Shown one piece after another: positions 20,855 through 30,938 of a stretch of 64,000 nt of DNA. Location: contig CM059622.1 in NCBI GenBank assembly GCA_030435675.1, positions 3,348,001 through 3,412,000 of the forward strand. The letters run 5' to 3'. Numbering within the stretch: the stretch's first letter is position 1; each line of letters begins with the position of its first letter. A program made the translations under genes and the position numbers. Below the pieces are notes generated by a model. The model worked only from the letters and a program-made list of their open reading frames with translations. It searched no databases and was not told the origin of the DNA. The DNA is from Steinernema hermaphroditum. Taxonomy: Eukaryota > Nematoda > Chromadorea > Rhabditida > Steinernematidae.

Positions 20855-21908
20855 ATTAGCGAACAGTGGCCAAAAGTATTTTTCGAAGGCCAAAAGTAAT
20901 TATGAGTGGCCAAAAGTCGGGACAGTGGCCAAAAGTAATTTTCGATGGCCAAAAGTCGGAACAGTGGCCAAAACTATTTTTTTAAAGCCAAAACTATTTT
21001 ATGCTCGAAAATTCGCTGTCTCTCAAAATAGCGACGAAAAGCGTACTCATAGAGGTGGGAGGCAAATTTTTCTGTAGATGTCCCCCGCAGGTGACGCATG
21101 TCTGATTTTATAGCACCCCAAGTGGCTTCTATCCCTTGTGTGTGGACTGTCCTATCCTTTGGGTTTACAAAATCTTCTTGGTTCCACGCGCACAGTTATC
21201 TCGAATTATTGGCAGAAGCGTGCCCGCTGTTCTATCGCGCACCTCAAAAAGGCGAACCTCGCCAGTGCTTCGGTCTGACAAACCGAACACCCAGCCCGAC
21301 TCTTTTCCAAGTTTCCGGCCTCTATGGTGCTTAGGCTTATAGAAGTACGATTCGTCGATTTCGAGGACAACACCCTCCCCCCTAGTTGGTGATCGTACGA
21401 CTGGCGCATTGCCCAATCACGGCAAACCCACCTGAACTTATTATAAAATTCAACCAGTGTTGAAAGCGCCCAGCCATGTTCGTGGTGAACGTTTTCAAGG
21501 CGCGTGGTAGGGTTTGTGGCCCAAAAGTGGGCCATCTTAAGGATTTCGTCCACACCCAGTTTGGAGTCGAAGAAGAACGAGTCTCGGTGCACCGACTGTC
21601 GGGTTATGGACTTCTTAACGTTGCAGCCATTGCACCGCCACTAAATAGCCTCCACTATGTATGGACACAAAGACAACAATATCCCACCTGGAATCCATCT
21701 ACGACTCCCTTAGCATGTTATTGATAAAATGCTTTTAGTAACTATTCCGACTTTTGGCCATCGAAAAATACTTTTGGCCACTGTTTCGACTTTTGGCCAC
21801 TGTTTCGACTTTTGGCCACTCAAAAATACTTTTGGCCACTGTTCCGACTTTTGGCTTTAAAAAAATACTTTTGGCCACTGTTCCGACTTTTGGCCACTGT
21901 TCGCTAAT
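20855..21908 (-). mobile_element. Merlin DNA transposon with GGCCAAAAGT iterons
   Basis: The ends are inverted: ATTAGCGAACAGTGGCCA at 20,855 and its complement closing at 21,908. Directly inside each end is an array of GTGGCCAAAAGTnnnnn units (20,867-21,000 and, inverted, 21,735-21,895). The element sits in the middle of the gypsy integrase. Flanking bases on the two sides (minus strand ACTTCGCCTC and ACTTCTACTC) could be a diverged 8-9 bp target duplication, the length known for Merlin. The single gene inside is an IS1016/IS1595-type transposase. Confidence 0.75.
21000..21680 (-). pseudogene. Merlin (ISXO2-like) transposase, frameshifted
   Basis: From the N-terminus on the minus strand: a CNGCN zinc-ribbon end with FFFDSKLGVDEILKMAHFW (about 21,620-21,530), a helix region to CRDWA, then in another frame VVLEIDESYFYKPKHHRG (about 21,365) and VFGLSDRSTGEVRLFEV. 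After one more frame change near 21,170 the last catalytic block reads HTQGIEATWGAIKSDMRHL and YEYAFRRYF. The D of LEIDESYF and the E of GIEATWG are the outer acidic residues of the DDE/DDN fold. Two frameshifts make this copy non-functional. The length and order match the family's usual 280-320 residues. Confidence 0.75.
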
Positions 21909-23059
21909 AGAGGCGAAGTATTATGTATAGGCAAAGTTAATGTATGGTAGTGCTAAGTCCCACGAAAGTTGTCTAGGGTCATTTAGGTGCTTTTTCAGCA
22001 TAGAGTTGAATACGCCAATGGCTCGTTCAGTACAGCCATTTCCACGCTAATAATATGATAGTGTCGGCTATAGCCATAGAGGTAGTCTCTTTCAAGGCTA
22101 CAGCTGTAACGTGTTTCGTGAATAAGCAGATCAAGATTAGAATATGTCTATTTTGTCTTGGGGTTTCTGGTAACGGATCGCATACATCCATGCCGATAAT
22201 GCCGAACACTTTTTCGGATACTATGCTCCTCATAGGAACACGTACATTCGTTGGAATTGTTGACAGATTTGGCATTCTCGACACCAGAAGTAGATGTCTT
22301 GTCTCATGGTTTCCCAAAAGAATGGTTCAGCTCTTTTGAAACACACTTTCCAGCTTCAATGTCCGTCGGACATTTTAGATAGATGGATAGCTTCAAATAC
22401 TAGGTTGAGATGTTCAGGCACCACTATTGACCTCTTACATCTAGGTATTTTCTTAAGGTTTGATGGATATACAAAGAATAGTGATCCTTCTGGCTTATCC
22501 AGCGCATAGTTTTCTATGGCTTTTGGAAGCTTGTCCGGATCAAAGTTCTTCCCTTTTTCGAGATGATTGATGATATTCGTTAGATTCGGGTCTTTTCTTT
22601 GCTGAATGGGCATTTGAAGTAGGCTGGTCTTTCCGTTTCCTTCCCGAAGAGTTAGCTCTTTGTAGTATTGGATTTTTAAGTCATGGTTTTGGATTTCAAC
22701 TAGCCAACGTGCTAGGCAAGGATTTGCATCCGCTTTTTCAAGAAGATATGATAAGGGTTTGTGATTTGAGTGCAGAACTACCTCAGACATAAAGATATAA
22801 TGTCTAAGCGCTCTTAGTGCATAGATTATGGCCGCTAACTCCATATGAGTTGCTGACCAGTTGCGTTCACTTTTGGATAGCATTCTGCTACAATAAGAGA
22901 TTACTTGGAATTTCTTTGGAAATCATCAGCTGCCCGCTGCATGAGCGCACCACCTAGTGCTACTCCTGAAACGTCAACAAATAGTTCGAAGGGTTTGTTT
23001 TTGGGATCTTCATCGTCGTTCCACGGGATGGTCACATCGCCAGTTTGCGAAGCATTGCT

Positions 23060-23660
23060 GTATATAAAGTGACATTGTTTAATGTAAGTCCAGTGTAAGT
23101 TTTCCTAGTCCATGTAATCGAACTCGCGCCGCCGCCGCTGAAGACTGTAATCGAAACAGCGACGCTAGAAGTGCGGGTGTACACGAAAAACGGCGGCGGA
23201 CGACGGAAATTTTTCTACCGGTCGGCGCGTTGCAAGTGATTAATTTTTCGACCTCTTTCACGCGGTCTTCTCAACCGCTTCCTCGTTTCATTTTGTGAGA
23301 TTTCATAGAATTATTATCAACAGTCTCGAAGAGTTGAAAAATTCCTCAAGTGTGTCTGAACTAGCCCCTGAAACCGTCTATACCGCTCCCATTCGACTTT
23401 TACACACCACGCCTGCGAGATTTTACGGAAGCCGCTGTCATTGTTGCCGTCAATTGCTCAAACGTCGTACAACCCTGCTTAAACGGAGCCGAATGTCTTT
23501 TAAACGTCCACGTCCTACCGAGTGTTGAATTGTATCTGTGTCATGTGTTGACAATGTTTCAACAATTTTACCGTTAAAATAAAATTGTGTTTCTTTTCTA
23601 AGTCCTTCAAGAGAGCCAATGACTTTTACAAGACCTCGACGACGGTTTTGTGTTTTAACA
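23060..23660. other. No supported gene; short duplicated segment
   Basis: A segment at 23,365-23,420 (CCTGAAACCGTCTATACCG and following bases) recurs at about 61,508-61,563, so part of this stretch is a dispersed repeat. I see no gene. Confidence 0.4.
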
Positions 23661-23664
23661 TAAA

Positions 23665-24283
23665 AGAACTCACCAGGAAGTGGACATTCTGCTCAGAGTC
23701 AGTCGACGACGGACGGATCCGTTTGATTATCCTGAAACGGTCCCATGAGTCATTTGATTTGGTCGGCGGTGACGCGATCACTGACACACAGCGACAGCTA
23801 AAATACGCCGTTTTCGCAATCGCCACCGCGTTGTTTTGGTTAACGGCGCCTTGCGCGCCGCCGAAAAGTGCATCGCGGCGATGCAGTGGCGAGGGCGAAA
23901 CGCTCCGCTTGACCACCCTATTTACGCCGCTATCTTAAAAGCTGCAATTTCGCATCTGTTGATTTTACTGCTGTAAGTGTGGATAAAGAGTTTGTACAAG
24001 AAAGGTCGTCCGCGCTACATTTATCCTCACCCCCAGCGACCTAAGTTCATCGCGAAAACCTGGTCAGACACGTGTGAATCAGACACAATACCCTATGTGA
24101 ACGATGTCTCCGTGATCACAAAAAGTGCATCGTGACGGCGACAAAACGCGACGTTTGTCTGTCGCCGTCTGTCAGTGATCGCGCCACCGCCGACCAAATC
24201 AAATGACTTTGACGTTTCAGGATAATCAAACGGATCCGTCGTCGATTGACTCTGAGCAGAATGTCCACTTTATGGTGAGTTCC
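23665..24283. repeat. Palindromic MITE, copy 5, split by a ~200-bp insertion
   Basis: The left half (23,665-23,912) and right half (24,120-24,283) match the ends and middle of copy 4. About 200 bp between them (23,915-24,118) is unrelated to the family; it has no coding signal and could be a younger insertion. Confidence 0.65.
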
Positions 24284-24294
24284 TATGCATATCA

Positions 24295-24735
24295 GTAGTG
24301 ATCAACGAACTGGGACAAAATCGATATTTCACCGATCGGGACATTTTCAAGGCCACGCCCAAAGATTTCGTGGAAAGTAGGCGGAGCTTCAGGGAATTAT
24401 TAGTTAATTAATCCATATTTATTAATTAATAATTATTTAATTAATTTTGTCCCGATTGATTGTTAATTGATTTTTGATCAATTAAATTTGTCCCACTTCA
24501 CGGTTTCGAACCTGATGCTCGATGATCAATGATCAGCTGATCATCAGGTTTGTCCCGATCCGTCACAAGAAATTAAATCAGGGGGCTGGAGGCGGAATCG
24601 AACCCGGCGGGCTTCGCGTGGAAGCCGCCCTGTACCACTCAGCCACAAGCGCACTAGGGATGGAGGGTCAGAGAGGGTATACATACCCGTCGTCTGACCT
24701 AGGGCTCGTTTCAAGTGTCTTTCAAAACACTCTCT
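24295..24735 (-). repeat. tRNA-derived repeat with GGGACAAA body, intact copy
   Basis: Read on the minus strand, the unit begins with CGGGTATGTATACCCTCTCT, continues into a tRNA-like block (A-box TGGCTGAGTGG, B-box GGTTCGATTCC), then an AT-rich body with several GGGACAAA motifs, and ends GTTCGTTGATCACTA. The same unit, in the other orientation and split by two insertions, lies at 55,195-56,775. Its head interrupts the polymerase fragment at about 24,735. A shorter relative of the tail is at 18,244-18,315. Confidence 0.65.
24588..24660 (-). other. tRNA-like sequence in repeat head
   Basis: The block has an A-box TGGCTGAGTGG and B-box GGTTCGATTCC at tRNA spacing, but the T-stem and acceptor stem pair poorly. 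It is nearly identical to 55,250-55,322. This is most likely a tRNA-derived RNA polymerase III promoter of a SINE, not a translating tRNA. Confidence 0.45.
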
Positions 24736-25800
24736 TGTGTGAAAAAGGTAATTACAACCCGAACACGGGAACAATTGCTTGTCGGCTGCGCCATAGCCAC
24801 ATTGTTTCCCTTGCGTTTCCGGAACTAGACAACGAGGACAACTCTTCTTGCATTCATGTTCACTAGCGGTTGTGTAACATAGACAACAATTCTTGCAAAA
24901 GTAGACGCCACGAAGTTCCTCGACTGAAGACACTGCGTCGTAGTGTGTTCCATCGAGATTGATGATAAATACAGGCTCGCCTTCCGTGTGTGTTGTGCTT
25001 TTCCAGCATGACGGGTCGAAGGTCTTTGGTTTTCCCACAATCTCATGAGGGTTCAGCTGAATGAGGCGATATCTGCGTGCGAGATGAACTTGAATGATCT
25101 CCATATCATCAGGTCCATAGCTGCTTTAATCAGTTCTGACTCCAGCGTTCCTCAACAGCTCAAGTGCCTTTTTACGCTGCATCGATTCTGTGCTCTTCAG
25201 TCTTTGGACTCTTTTCTTTAGAGTGTCACAGTTTTGAACCCTCTGCTCTCGCTGCTGTGATGACATTTGGATGAGCTTCTCGTTCTTAAACTGTCGGAGA
25301 TCCGCTGCGGCGATTGCGACCACTATAGCTCTTGCCAGGCAAAGCGAATCTGTGTTTTTGATTTTCAGTATCGACTTATGATTGACTTTGATCGCAAGAT
25401 GAGCCTCGACAGTATCCTTCACTCTTCCACGTCCAGATGGCGGATGCAGGGCTGTCGCCACAATTTTCATTTCATTATTGAACGTTGTAAGACCTCTCGA
25501 TTGTGTTTGATGCTGCAGTCGACGCATCATCACCTCAGCTGTGTTTTGATTACGCGTCCGAAAGGGGATGTGTACAGCATTTTCAAGAGCCGGATGAGTG
25601 AAAGTGAATCCAAACACCGTCGATGTGTCTCCCGCACTCTGATGGACGCTATCGATCAGCCCTTGCATAAAGTCCTTCAGTTCGTCATCCCAATTATGAC
25701 CAATCGCATGATTCATTCCGAACTCTACAACTCTCGTGCTCATCTTAAACCTATTGCTCCACGCCTGACGATCGCTGACAATCGTAAAGGGGGCTAACAT
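24735..25800 (-). pseudogene. Polinton DNA polymerase B, N-terminal part (inverted)
   Basis: The minus-strand ATG at 25,800 opens a frame with ALENAVHIPFR and, at about 25,355, KNTDSLCLARAIVVAIA, a signature of Polinton/Maverick protein-primed polymerases. The frame has one in-frame TAA at 25,126, then continues in the same frame to CKNCCLCY, CPRCL and CSGCNYLFHTRECFERHLK, a cysteine-rich zinc-binding region that precedes the exonuclease domain in this family. Homology ends at about 24,735, where the tRNA-derived repeat begins. The exonuclease part is absent. The palm part is on the opposite strand at 26,657-28,337, so the locus is broken by an inversion or consists of two different copies. 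Confidence 0.65.
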
Positions 25801-25809
25801 TTCAGAGCT

Positions 25810-26430
25810 TTACATGATTCATCAGAAAACCACTTACAGGATCCTCCAACAAAAGATTTTTTGTTATTTACAGTTAAGTCGAGGGGTTGCGATTGAGTGT
25901 CGGACACGAAATGCTGTTCAACCTTCGCCTGTTTCATAGGTTTAGCCTGATTTGCTGAGGATGCGACCCCTGTAATTTGTCAGGCACATGATTTCATATT
26001 TTATGCTTACGCTTGCGCGAAAGGTCTAACGGTTGACTTTGAAGTTCAGACGCTTCCGACATTCCGGCAGATAAACGATCACAAAGTTTCAAGTTCTGAA
26101 AATGATCAACCACGTTCCACATGTACAGGATCAAGACTGAAATGTCGGAATGTTGCTTGAATGTTTCTTGAGGTGCCAGATTGTGAAATCACCGACGGCG
26201 GAAGCTGCACTTTGTGTTGAAATCGCCGACAGAGAAAGCTGCACTTTGGGCCGCCTCGGCCCTTTTTGCATATGCAATACGAGGGTCTCTTACTGATGGC
26301 AAATTGAGATAACACAACACTTTCTTTTTCAAAAAAAGGAAATTTATTCAGAGTTCAAGTTTGCTGACAATTATAACATACTTCAACCTAGGAGACATCT
26401 GCGTGACAGATTTCTTTGCACAAATGTTCT
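25810..26430. other. No supported gene; short direct repeat
   Basis: Two similar units of about 32 bp sit at 26,186-26,217 and 26,219-26,250 (GTGAAATCACCGACGGCGG / GTTGAAATCGCCGACAG, both ending GAAAGCTGCACTTTG or GGAAGCTGCACTTTG). No gene is seen. It lies between the two halves of the polymerase and could hold a rearrangement breakpoint. Confidence 0.35.
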
Positions 26431-26597
26431 AAGAGCATGATCCACATTTGCAACAGTACCTTCCATTTCCAACAGAGACGTTTTCTTTGTAAACCCCAAC
26501 ATGCCTTTTTGTACTTCCTGTACGTGTAGCGGAAGCTTTACCTAAGGGCCCAACCCAAGCGCCCCGAAGGCTACATAAAACCTGACCAAACGGACTT
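26429..26597 (-). CDS. Short Cys-rich last exon, unknown
   Basis: On the minus strand a frame with no ATG start is open from about 26,597 (after TTTTCAAG) to a TAG at 26,429. It encodes GAWVGPLGKASATRTGSTKR, then a segment ending NGRYCCKCGSCS. AATAAA follows about 80 bases later (near 26,346 on this strand). The basic, glycine-rich body with a C-terminal CCxCxxC is distinctive but not recognised. Its upstream exon was not found and would overlap the polymerase exon. It may be a small Polinton gene or the end of a host gene. Confidence 0.3.
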
Positions 26598-26656
26598 GAA
26601 AATCACTTAGATCGGAACACGTCTTTTGTGCATTTGGTTCTATCTCTTATTTTCAG

Positions 26657-28337
26657 AAACTATGTCGCTCCTGCTCCAATGCTTGTTGGGTCTCAAAGTC
26701 TGCGGATCCCGAATTTTTATTCTACTTTGACGTAAGTTACCAAAATATGAAAAATCATTCACTAATTATTTTCAAACAGGTGACTTCATTGTATCCATAC
26801 ATATTAATGGTACGGATCCCTTCAAATTTTAACCCTCAAGGCTAACATTTTTTTAGAGTGGAATATTTCCATGTGGGAGCCCTGTCGTTAAACGTGATGA
26901 CTTTCCAGCTGACATTACAGCTGACATCCTCATGAACTCTATGAAGGGTTTAATCTACTGCGAAGTCGATCCTCCTCGAGGGTTGCTGCACCCCGTGTTG
27001 CCCTTCAAAAAAGAAGGTGGTTCGCTCCAATTTGCTCTTTGTGCAAAGTGCGCGACTGAACGTAATCAACAAAAACCGTGCACGTGCAGTCTTGAAGAAC
27101 GACGTCTTACGGGCACTTGGACGCACATGGAGCTTGCAAAAGCTGTGTCATTAGGCTATAAAGTTCACAGGATCTTTGAGACATGGACGTGGACAACATG
27201 GAAAGATGATCTCTTCGTCGAGTACATTAAAGAATTCCTCAAAATAAAACAGGAGGTAAAATTGTTTTTTTTTATTTCTTATACAATAATCGTTGTAGGC
27301 TTCGGGATGGCCACGCTCAAACATGACAGATGAGGAAAAAGATGCTTACCTGCAGGAGTGTGAAGATAAAATGGGTGTCCGCTTGGACAGGGAAAAGGTC
27401 ATCTACAACCCGGGTCTGCGACACTTGGCCAAATTAGCCCTCAACTCGTTTTGGTAAGTCTAGTGACTTTGCCTTACATTTTGTGAATTAGGGGCAAATG
27501 GGGCCAAAGAGGCAACCTCGTCAGTACCCAGTTCGTATCGACAGCCGAAGAAATTTGGTCCATTATCAGAGATGATAGGTTAGACTTACTGAGTGTTACC
27601 AACATCACGGAGGATCTGTGCATGATCACCTACCGAAAAAAGGAAGGGTATGAAACTACCCATTGCGATTTTCACAACAAGCCAGGCGCGTTTGCATCTT
27701 TATCAGTATCTGGAGGAGTTGCAGGAAAAGGTCGTTTATTATGACACGGTATGTTCGGTTATTATGAAAAACTCTTTCGTCCACTTTAACATGTTCAGGA
27801 TAGTGTCATCTACTGTGCTACTTCAGAAGAAAACAACCGCCTGCTTGTCCGGCACAAGGGTGACCTTCTCGGTCAGTTAAAGGATGAAACAGGAGGTGTG
27901 CGAATCGTCAAATTTGTAGCTGCGGCTCCTAAAGCTTATAGTTATGTCTTGGTTTGTGAAAAAAACACCTCTAGCCCACCCCTATTTGTATGCTATTTGT
28001 TCAGGAAAATGGAAAGACAGAGGTAAAGCTGTGGGGAATAACCCTCGATGCTGATGTCTGCAAAACGATTCACTTTGAATCAATGAAGGAGCTTGTCGAA
28101 GAGTTCGTCGATCACACTAAAATACGATCCGACGGCACTCGTCTGGTCGACAATATTCTTGCTGATCGATCCAGTGATGAACTGCAATTGTCCACAGCCG
28201 ACGTCATAGCGGCCGTCGACAGAGACGATCTTGGTCGACGCGATGAATCGGCAGCAACCAGAGCCATCACTGTGGAACGCCCCCACTTTAAGCGTCGCCA
28301 TCGTCAAGAAGTTCGAACGATCATTCAGTCGAAATAA
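26657..28337 (+). pseudogene. Polinton DNA polymerase B, palm/thumb part
   Basis: Seven exons can be read: 26,657-26,731, 26,780-26,809, 26,857-27,255, 27,299-27,453, 27,492-27,748, 27,799-27,951 and 28,005-28,337; all introns are 44-53 bp with GT/AG ends. Motif A is split by the first two introns (FYFDVTSLYPYI), motif B is LALNSFWGKWG across the fourth intron, and motif C is YYDTDSVIY across the fifth. These are the polymerase-active motifs of protein-primed family B polymerases, which copy the element using a terminal protein. One frame change near 27,650 (between KKEG and TTSQARL) breaks the fifth exon. The N-terminal and exonuclease parts are missing on this strand. The integrase frame begins within six bases of the stop. 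Confidence 0.8.
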
Positions 28338-28342
28338 AATAT

Positions 28343-29299
28343 GTGCGTCAATGGTTGCATAAACAACAAACATACACCAGTCATTTCCCGCTGCGCCGAA
28401 AATTTCAAAGGAACAAAACAAGGGCTGATGGGCTGTATACACATGTGCAAGCTGATTTATGTGATATGCAAAAATTCAAGACCTCGAACAAAGGCTACGC
28501 ATATATCCTTGTGTGCGTTGATGTGTGGAGCCGTCAATTGTTCGTCGCCCCTTTAAAGACCAAGACTCCAAAACACGTGAAAGAAGCCGTTGAAAGTATT
28601 TTCACCTCGTTTTGGCCTTATGAATATATCACAGATAAAGGAACCGAATTCTGGGGAAAGCCCATGAAAGATTATTATGAGAAACATGATATTGTTCACT
28701 GGAGCCCTGAAAATGATGTGAAATGTGGCATCGCTGAGAGGGCAATTCGCACCTTGAAACGTAAACTTTACATGTACTTTACGGCGCGAGGATCGACATG
28801 TTGGATCGATGTTTTGAAAGATGTTGTGGAAAATATCAACAACACGGTCCACCGCTTTCTGGGAACGGAACCTTCCTCGATCAATCCTGAAAATGCTGAA
28901 GATTATGCCCATCTGCAGGAGACTTCATCTAATCCTGTGAAATTTAAATTCGCTGTTGGCGATCAAGTGAGAATTTCCAAAGCCAAGATGCCTTTTCACA
29001 AAGGTTATTTACCCACTTATACTGTTGAGACATTTAAAGTAACACAACGTTTTGCTAGGCCTGTACCTGTTTACAAATTGACCGACTGTGAAAATCAAGA
29101 GATCAAAGGAACGTTTTATGAAAGTGAACTTGTGGCCAGCCCAAATGAATCTAATGTTTACGTCATTGAAAAAATTATAAGATCCAAAAAGGTGAAAGGT
29201 GTGAAGCAACTGTATGTAAAATGGTTAGGCTACCCTCCCAGTGTGAACAGCTGGATAAATGCTGATGAATTAGTTAATTTGTCCAGTGTCAACAGTTGA
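28343..29299 (+). CDS. Polinton integrase with C-terminal chromodomain
   Basis: The frame is open from 28,343 to 29,299 (about 318 codons). The catalytic triad is visible: D in HVQADLCDM (about residue 38), D in YITDKGTEFW (about residue 97) and E in CGIAERAIRTLKRKL (about residue 133). A strand-rich C-terminal domain follows (FAVGDQVRISK), then a chromodomain-like end (VYVIEKIIRSKKVKG, YVKWLGYPPSVNSW). This is the retrovirus-like rve integrase of Polintons, which inserts the linear element DNA and, through the chromodomain, may prefer certain chromatin. No ATG opens the frame at its left end, and the N-terminal HHCC zinc domain is missing, so the start or an upstream exon is unresolved. No internal break is seen. 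Confidence 0.8.
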   Translation: MRQWLHKQQTYTSHFPLRRKFQRNKTRADGLYTHVQADLCDMQKFKTSNKGYAYILVCVDVWSRQLFVAPLKTKTPKHVKEAVESIFTSFWPYEYITDKGTEFWGKPMKDYYEKHDIVHWSPENDVKCGIAERAIRTLKRKLYMYFTARGSTCWIDVLKDVVENINNTVHRFLGTEPSSINPENAEDYAHLQETSSNPVKFKFAVGDQVRISKAKMPFHKGYLPTYTVETFKVTQRFARPVPVYKLTDCENQEIKGTFYESELVASPNESNVYVIEKIIRSKKVKGVKQLYVKWLGYPPSVNSWINADELVNLSSVNS

Positions 29300-29310
29300 T
29301 GTTGTAATAA

Positions 29311-29619
29311 ATGGTTGTTGAAATGCAATCTCTAGGCAACAGTGAAGTTAAAATTCAAAGCGTTTTGGACTACAGTGCCGTTGATAAAACGGAAGCTCTG
29401 TCAGAAGAAAGTGCACCCTCCATGGCAAAGTGTACCAAGAAAGACGTTACTTTTTATTTTCAAGTTGTTCTGATCTATATTGTGGTGCTTTGTTCAATTG
29501 TGAATTTGTCTTTTGAGACACCGTCAACAAATAAGCAGCTGTGGATCTCACTGCTCAGTTCTGGTATTGGTTACTTGCTTCCCAGTCCCAAACTGTACAA
29601 GATCAATGACAGGCCGTGA
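29311..29619 (+). CDS. Small Polinton membrane protein
   Basis: A 102-residue frame starts 12 bases after the integrase stop. It has a polar N-terminal half, then a hydrophobic segment (VVLIYIVVLCSIVNLSF, residues about 51-67) and a second moderately hydrophobic stretch (LWISLLSSGIGYLLP). It overlaps the start of the minor capsid gene by 14 bases. Small hydrophobic proteins are common in the virion module of Polintons. A role in membrane interaction is only inference. The ATG at 29,311 is the first in frame. Confidence 0.6.
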   Translation: MVVEMQSLGNSEVKIQSVLDYSAVDKTEALSEESAPSMAKCTKKDVTFYFQVVLIYIVVLCSIVNLSFETPSTNKQLWISLLSSGIGYLLPSPKLYKINDRP

Positions 29620-30412
29620 TCACTTTTATGTTACACTACCATCCAATAGTTTGGAAACGAACACGTGTTCGAATTTCACAACACATTTGCCTGAACGTCT
29701 GGAATTTGGATATGGTCACTGGGAGATTGGTTTATCTGAAATCATTTTTCGGCACCTGTGGAACAATGTAAATGGAGACTTTATCACCTACAAACTTAAA
29801 GAGTCAGTTGGAGATTTCAAGTATACCCTTCCTGATGGATATTATTCAAGACCTCAGCAACTTTTAAATGTTATAAATGAAGCTCTTTACAGTCAAGTGG
29901 AAACATCAAAGGATTTCATCTTGGCTTCAAACAGTCTTGATTATGGCTTTGGTAGCAAGCAAACCAATTTCCTTAAGCAGAGGGCCTGTTATTTCTTATA
30001 TGATGTAGACTTCAATCGTATCTTTCTTTATCTGAACTGTGAAAAGTTGGAACATGTCACGATCAGCAAATCGTTGTCATCAATGCTTGGTTTCGGTGGT
30101 CAAACCCTGTTCAGCCAATGTGTATACAGCTCGCAACCACCTCTCTTGAACAATATCAACAGTCTATATGTGTACAGTGATATTGTGGAACCTTCCATTG
30201 TGGGCAATACACGTTCTAATCTGCTTAGAATTGTACATGTCAACGGGGAGTATGCTGGACAAATTAGCCAAAGTTTCAATCCCGTTCATTACTTTCCGGC
30301 AATGCATACGAGCATCTCAACTGTAAATGTAAAAATCTGCACACTGACAGGCGAAGAAGTACCCTTTAGCAGTGGAAGCGTTAGCCTTGTTTTATCGTGT
30401 CGTCGGCTTTAG
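29606..30412 (+). CDS. Polinton minor capsid protein (penton-like)
   Basis: I start this gene at the ATG of MTGRDHFYV (29,606), because the frame upstream is antisense-like and the LPSNSLETN motif then lies near the N-terminus, as in relatives. The protein has 268 residues. Typical features are a strand pattern with LEFGYGHWEIGLSEIIF, a LLNNINSLYVYSDIVEPSIVG motif near residue 185-205, and NLLRIVHV soon after. The YxDIVEPxxVG...LLR motif marks the single-jelly-roll minor capsid (penton) protein of Polintons, which forms virion vertices with the double-jelly-roll major capsid protein. The frame is intact. It sits in the usual order before the major capsid gene. Confidence 0.75.
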   Translation: MTGRDHFYVTLPSNSLETNTCSNFTTHLPERLEFGYGHWEIGLSEIIFRHLWNNVNGDFITYKLKESVGDFKYTLPDGYYSRPQQLLNVINEALYSQVETSKDFILASNSLDYGFGSKQTNFLKQRACYFLYDVDFNRIFLYLNCEKLEHVTISKSLSSMLGFGGQTLFSQCVYSSQPPLLNNINSLYVYSDIVEPSIVGNTRSNLLRIVHVNGEYAGQISQSFNPVHYFPAMHTSISTVNVKICTLTGEEVPFSSGSVSLVLSCRRL

Positions 30413-30482
30413 TCAACAAGTTCATTGTCTGTCTTGTTACTTTAAAAAGTGGTTGCATATGTTTTTGTGACAATAAATCACC

Positions 30483-30938
30483 ATGCATGTAACTTTTGAT
30501 CCTTCAACTGATCTAGAATGGGAGCTGTTTTTTCAGCAGCAACTGCCCCAGCGAGGATACGGTATTATTTCCCCTTATCGAGGATTTGTCATCCAACGTG
30601 GCGGGGGTCTAGGTGACATTTTCAAAAGTGTTTTTCGCTTTTTGTTGCCTGTACTGCAAAAATCAGGCCGAACCTTAGGGCAAGAACTTTTAAACGCCGG
30701 AACAAACGTAGCGAACGATTTGTTACAAGGTCAACCTTTGAAAACTTCCGTTAAGAGGCAAGGAATGCGTGCGATTAACTCACTCCTGACAAAGGGTGCC
30801 GAGGCCACAAGTGGATACGGACGGTCAAATAAGAAAGCACCCAAACGTAAACGATCCCTTAGTTCATTGAATCGTCCACCTGGAAAGCGGTCTGTTCCCA
30901 AAATTGAAGACGCGTTAGGAATTATTCGAAATGCCTAA
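30483..30938 (+). CDS. pVI/pX-like basic virion protein
   Basis: This 151-residue frame begins MHVTFDPSTDLEWELFFQQQ, then has a glycine-rich segment (QRGGGLGDIFKSVFRFLLP) that would form an amphipathic helix, a segment GQELLNAGTNVANDLLQG, and a strongly basic C-terminal half (KKAPKRKRSLSSL, GKRS). Position between minor and major capsid genes and this design recall adenovirus pVI/pX-like cement or DNA-condensing proteins that Polintons also encode. The stop overlaps the start of the major capsid gene (ATG at 30,931). No break is seen. The assignment rests on context and composition, not on a strict motif. Confidence 0.55.
   Translation: MHVTFDPSTDLEWELFFQQQLPQRGYGIISPYRGFVIQRGGGLGDIFKSVFRFLLPVLQKSGRTLGQELLNAGTNVANDLLQGQPLKTSVKRQGMRAINSLLTKGAEATSGYGRSNKKAPKRKRSLSSLNRPPGKRSVPKIEDALGIIRNA

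Larger units (their letters stand above)
20399..23060 (-). mobile_element. Ty3/gypsy-type pol remnant, interrupted by Merlin
   Basis: Reading the minus strand from 23,060 to 20,399 gives, in order, an RT/RNase H segment (LFVDVSGVALGGALMQ near 22,985), RNase H continuing at 22,883 (HMELAAIIYALRALRHY; LHSNHKPLSYLL), a linker/zinc region, the integrase core (22,317-22,027; FGIIGMDVCDPL, ICLFTKHVTAVAL), a stretch with NGCTERAIGVFNSMLKKHL, then the integrase C-terminal part (20,893-20,399; MFLISGRDAMMPIERLL, ending HLSQIRPNHSP). The order is that of Ty3/gypsy pol. Several frame changes separate the parts, and the Merlin element at 20,855-21,908 splits the integrase. LTRs were not identified. The copy is dead. 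Confidence 0.7.

Noticed and set aside
20855..21908. CRISPR-like array of GGCCAAAAGT repeats
   Set aside because: The units are about 20 bp with no unique spacers and are arranged as inverted arrays at both ends of a Merlin element.
25267..25797. 176-codon + strand frame
   Set aside because: It is antisense to the polymerase N-terminal frame, which carries the recognisable KNTDSLCLARAI motif.
28553..28912. 119-codon minus-strand frame
   Set aside because: Antisense to the integrase core, where the D, D and E catalytic motifs are on the + strand.
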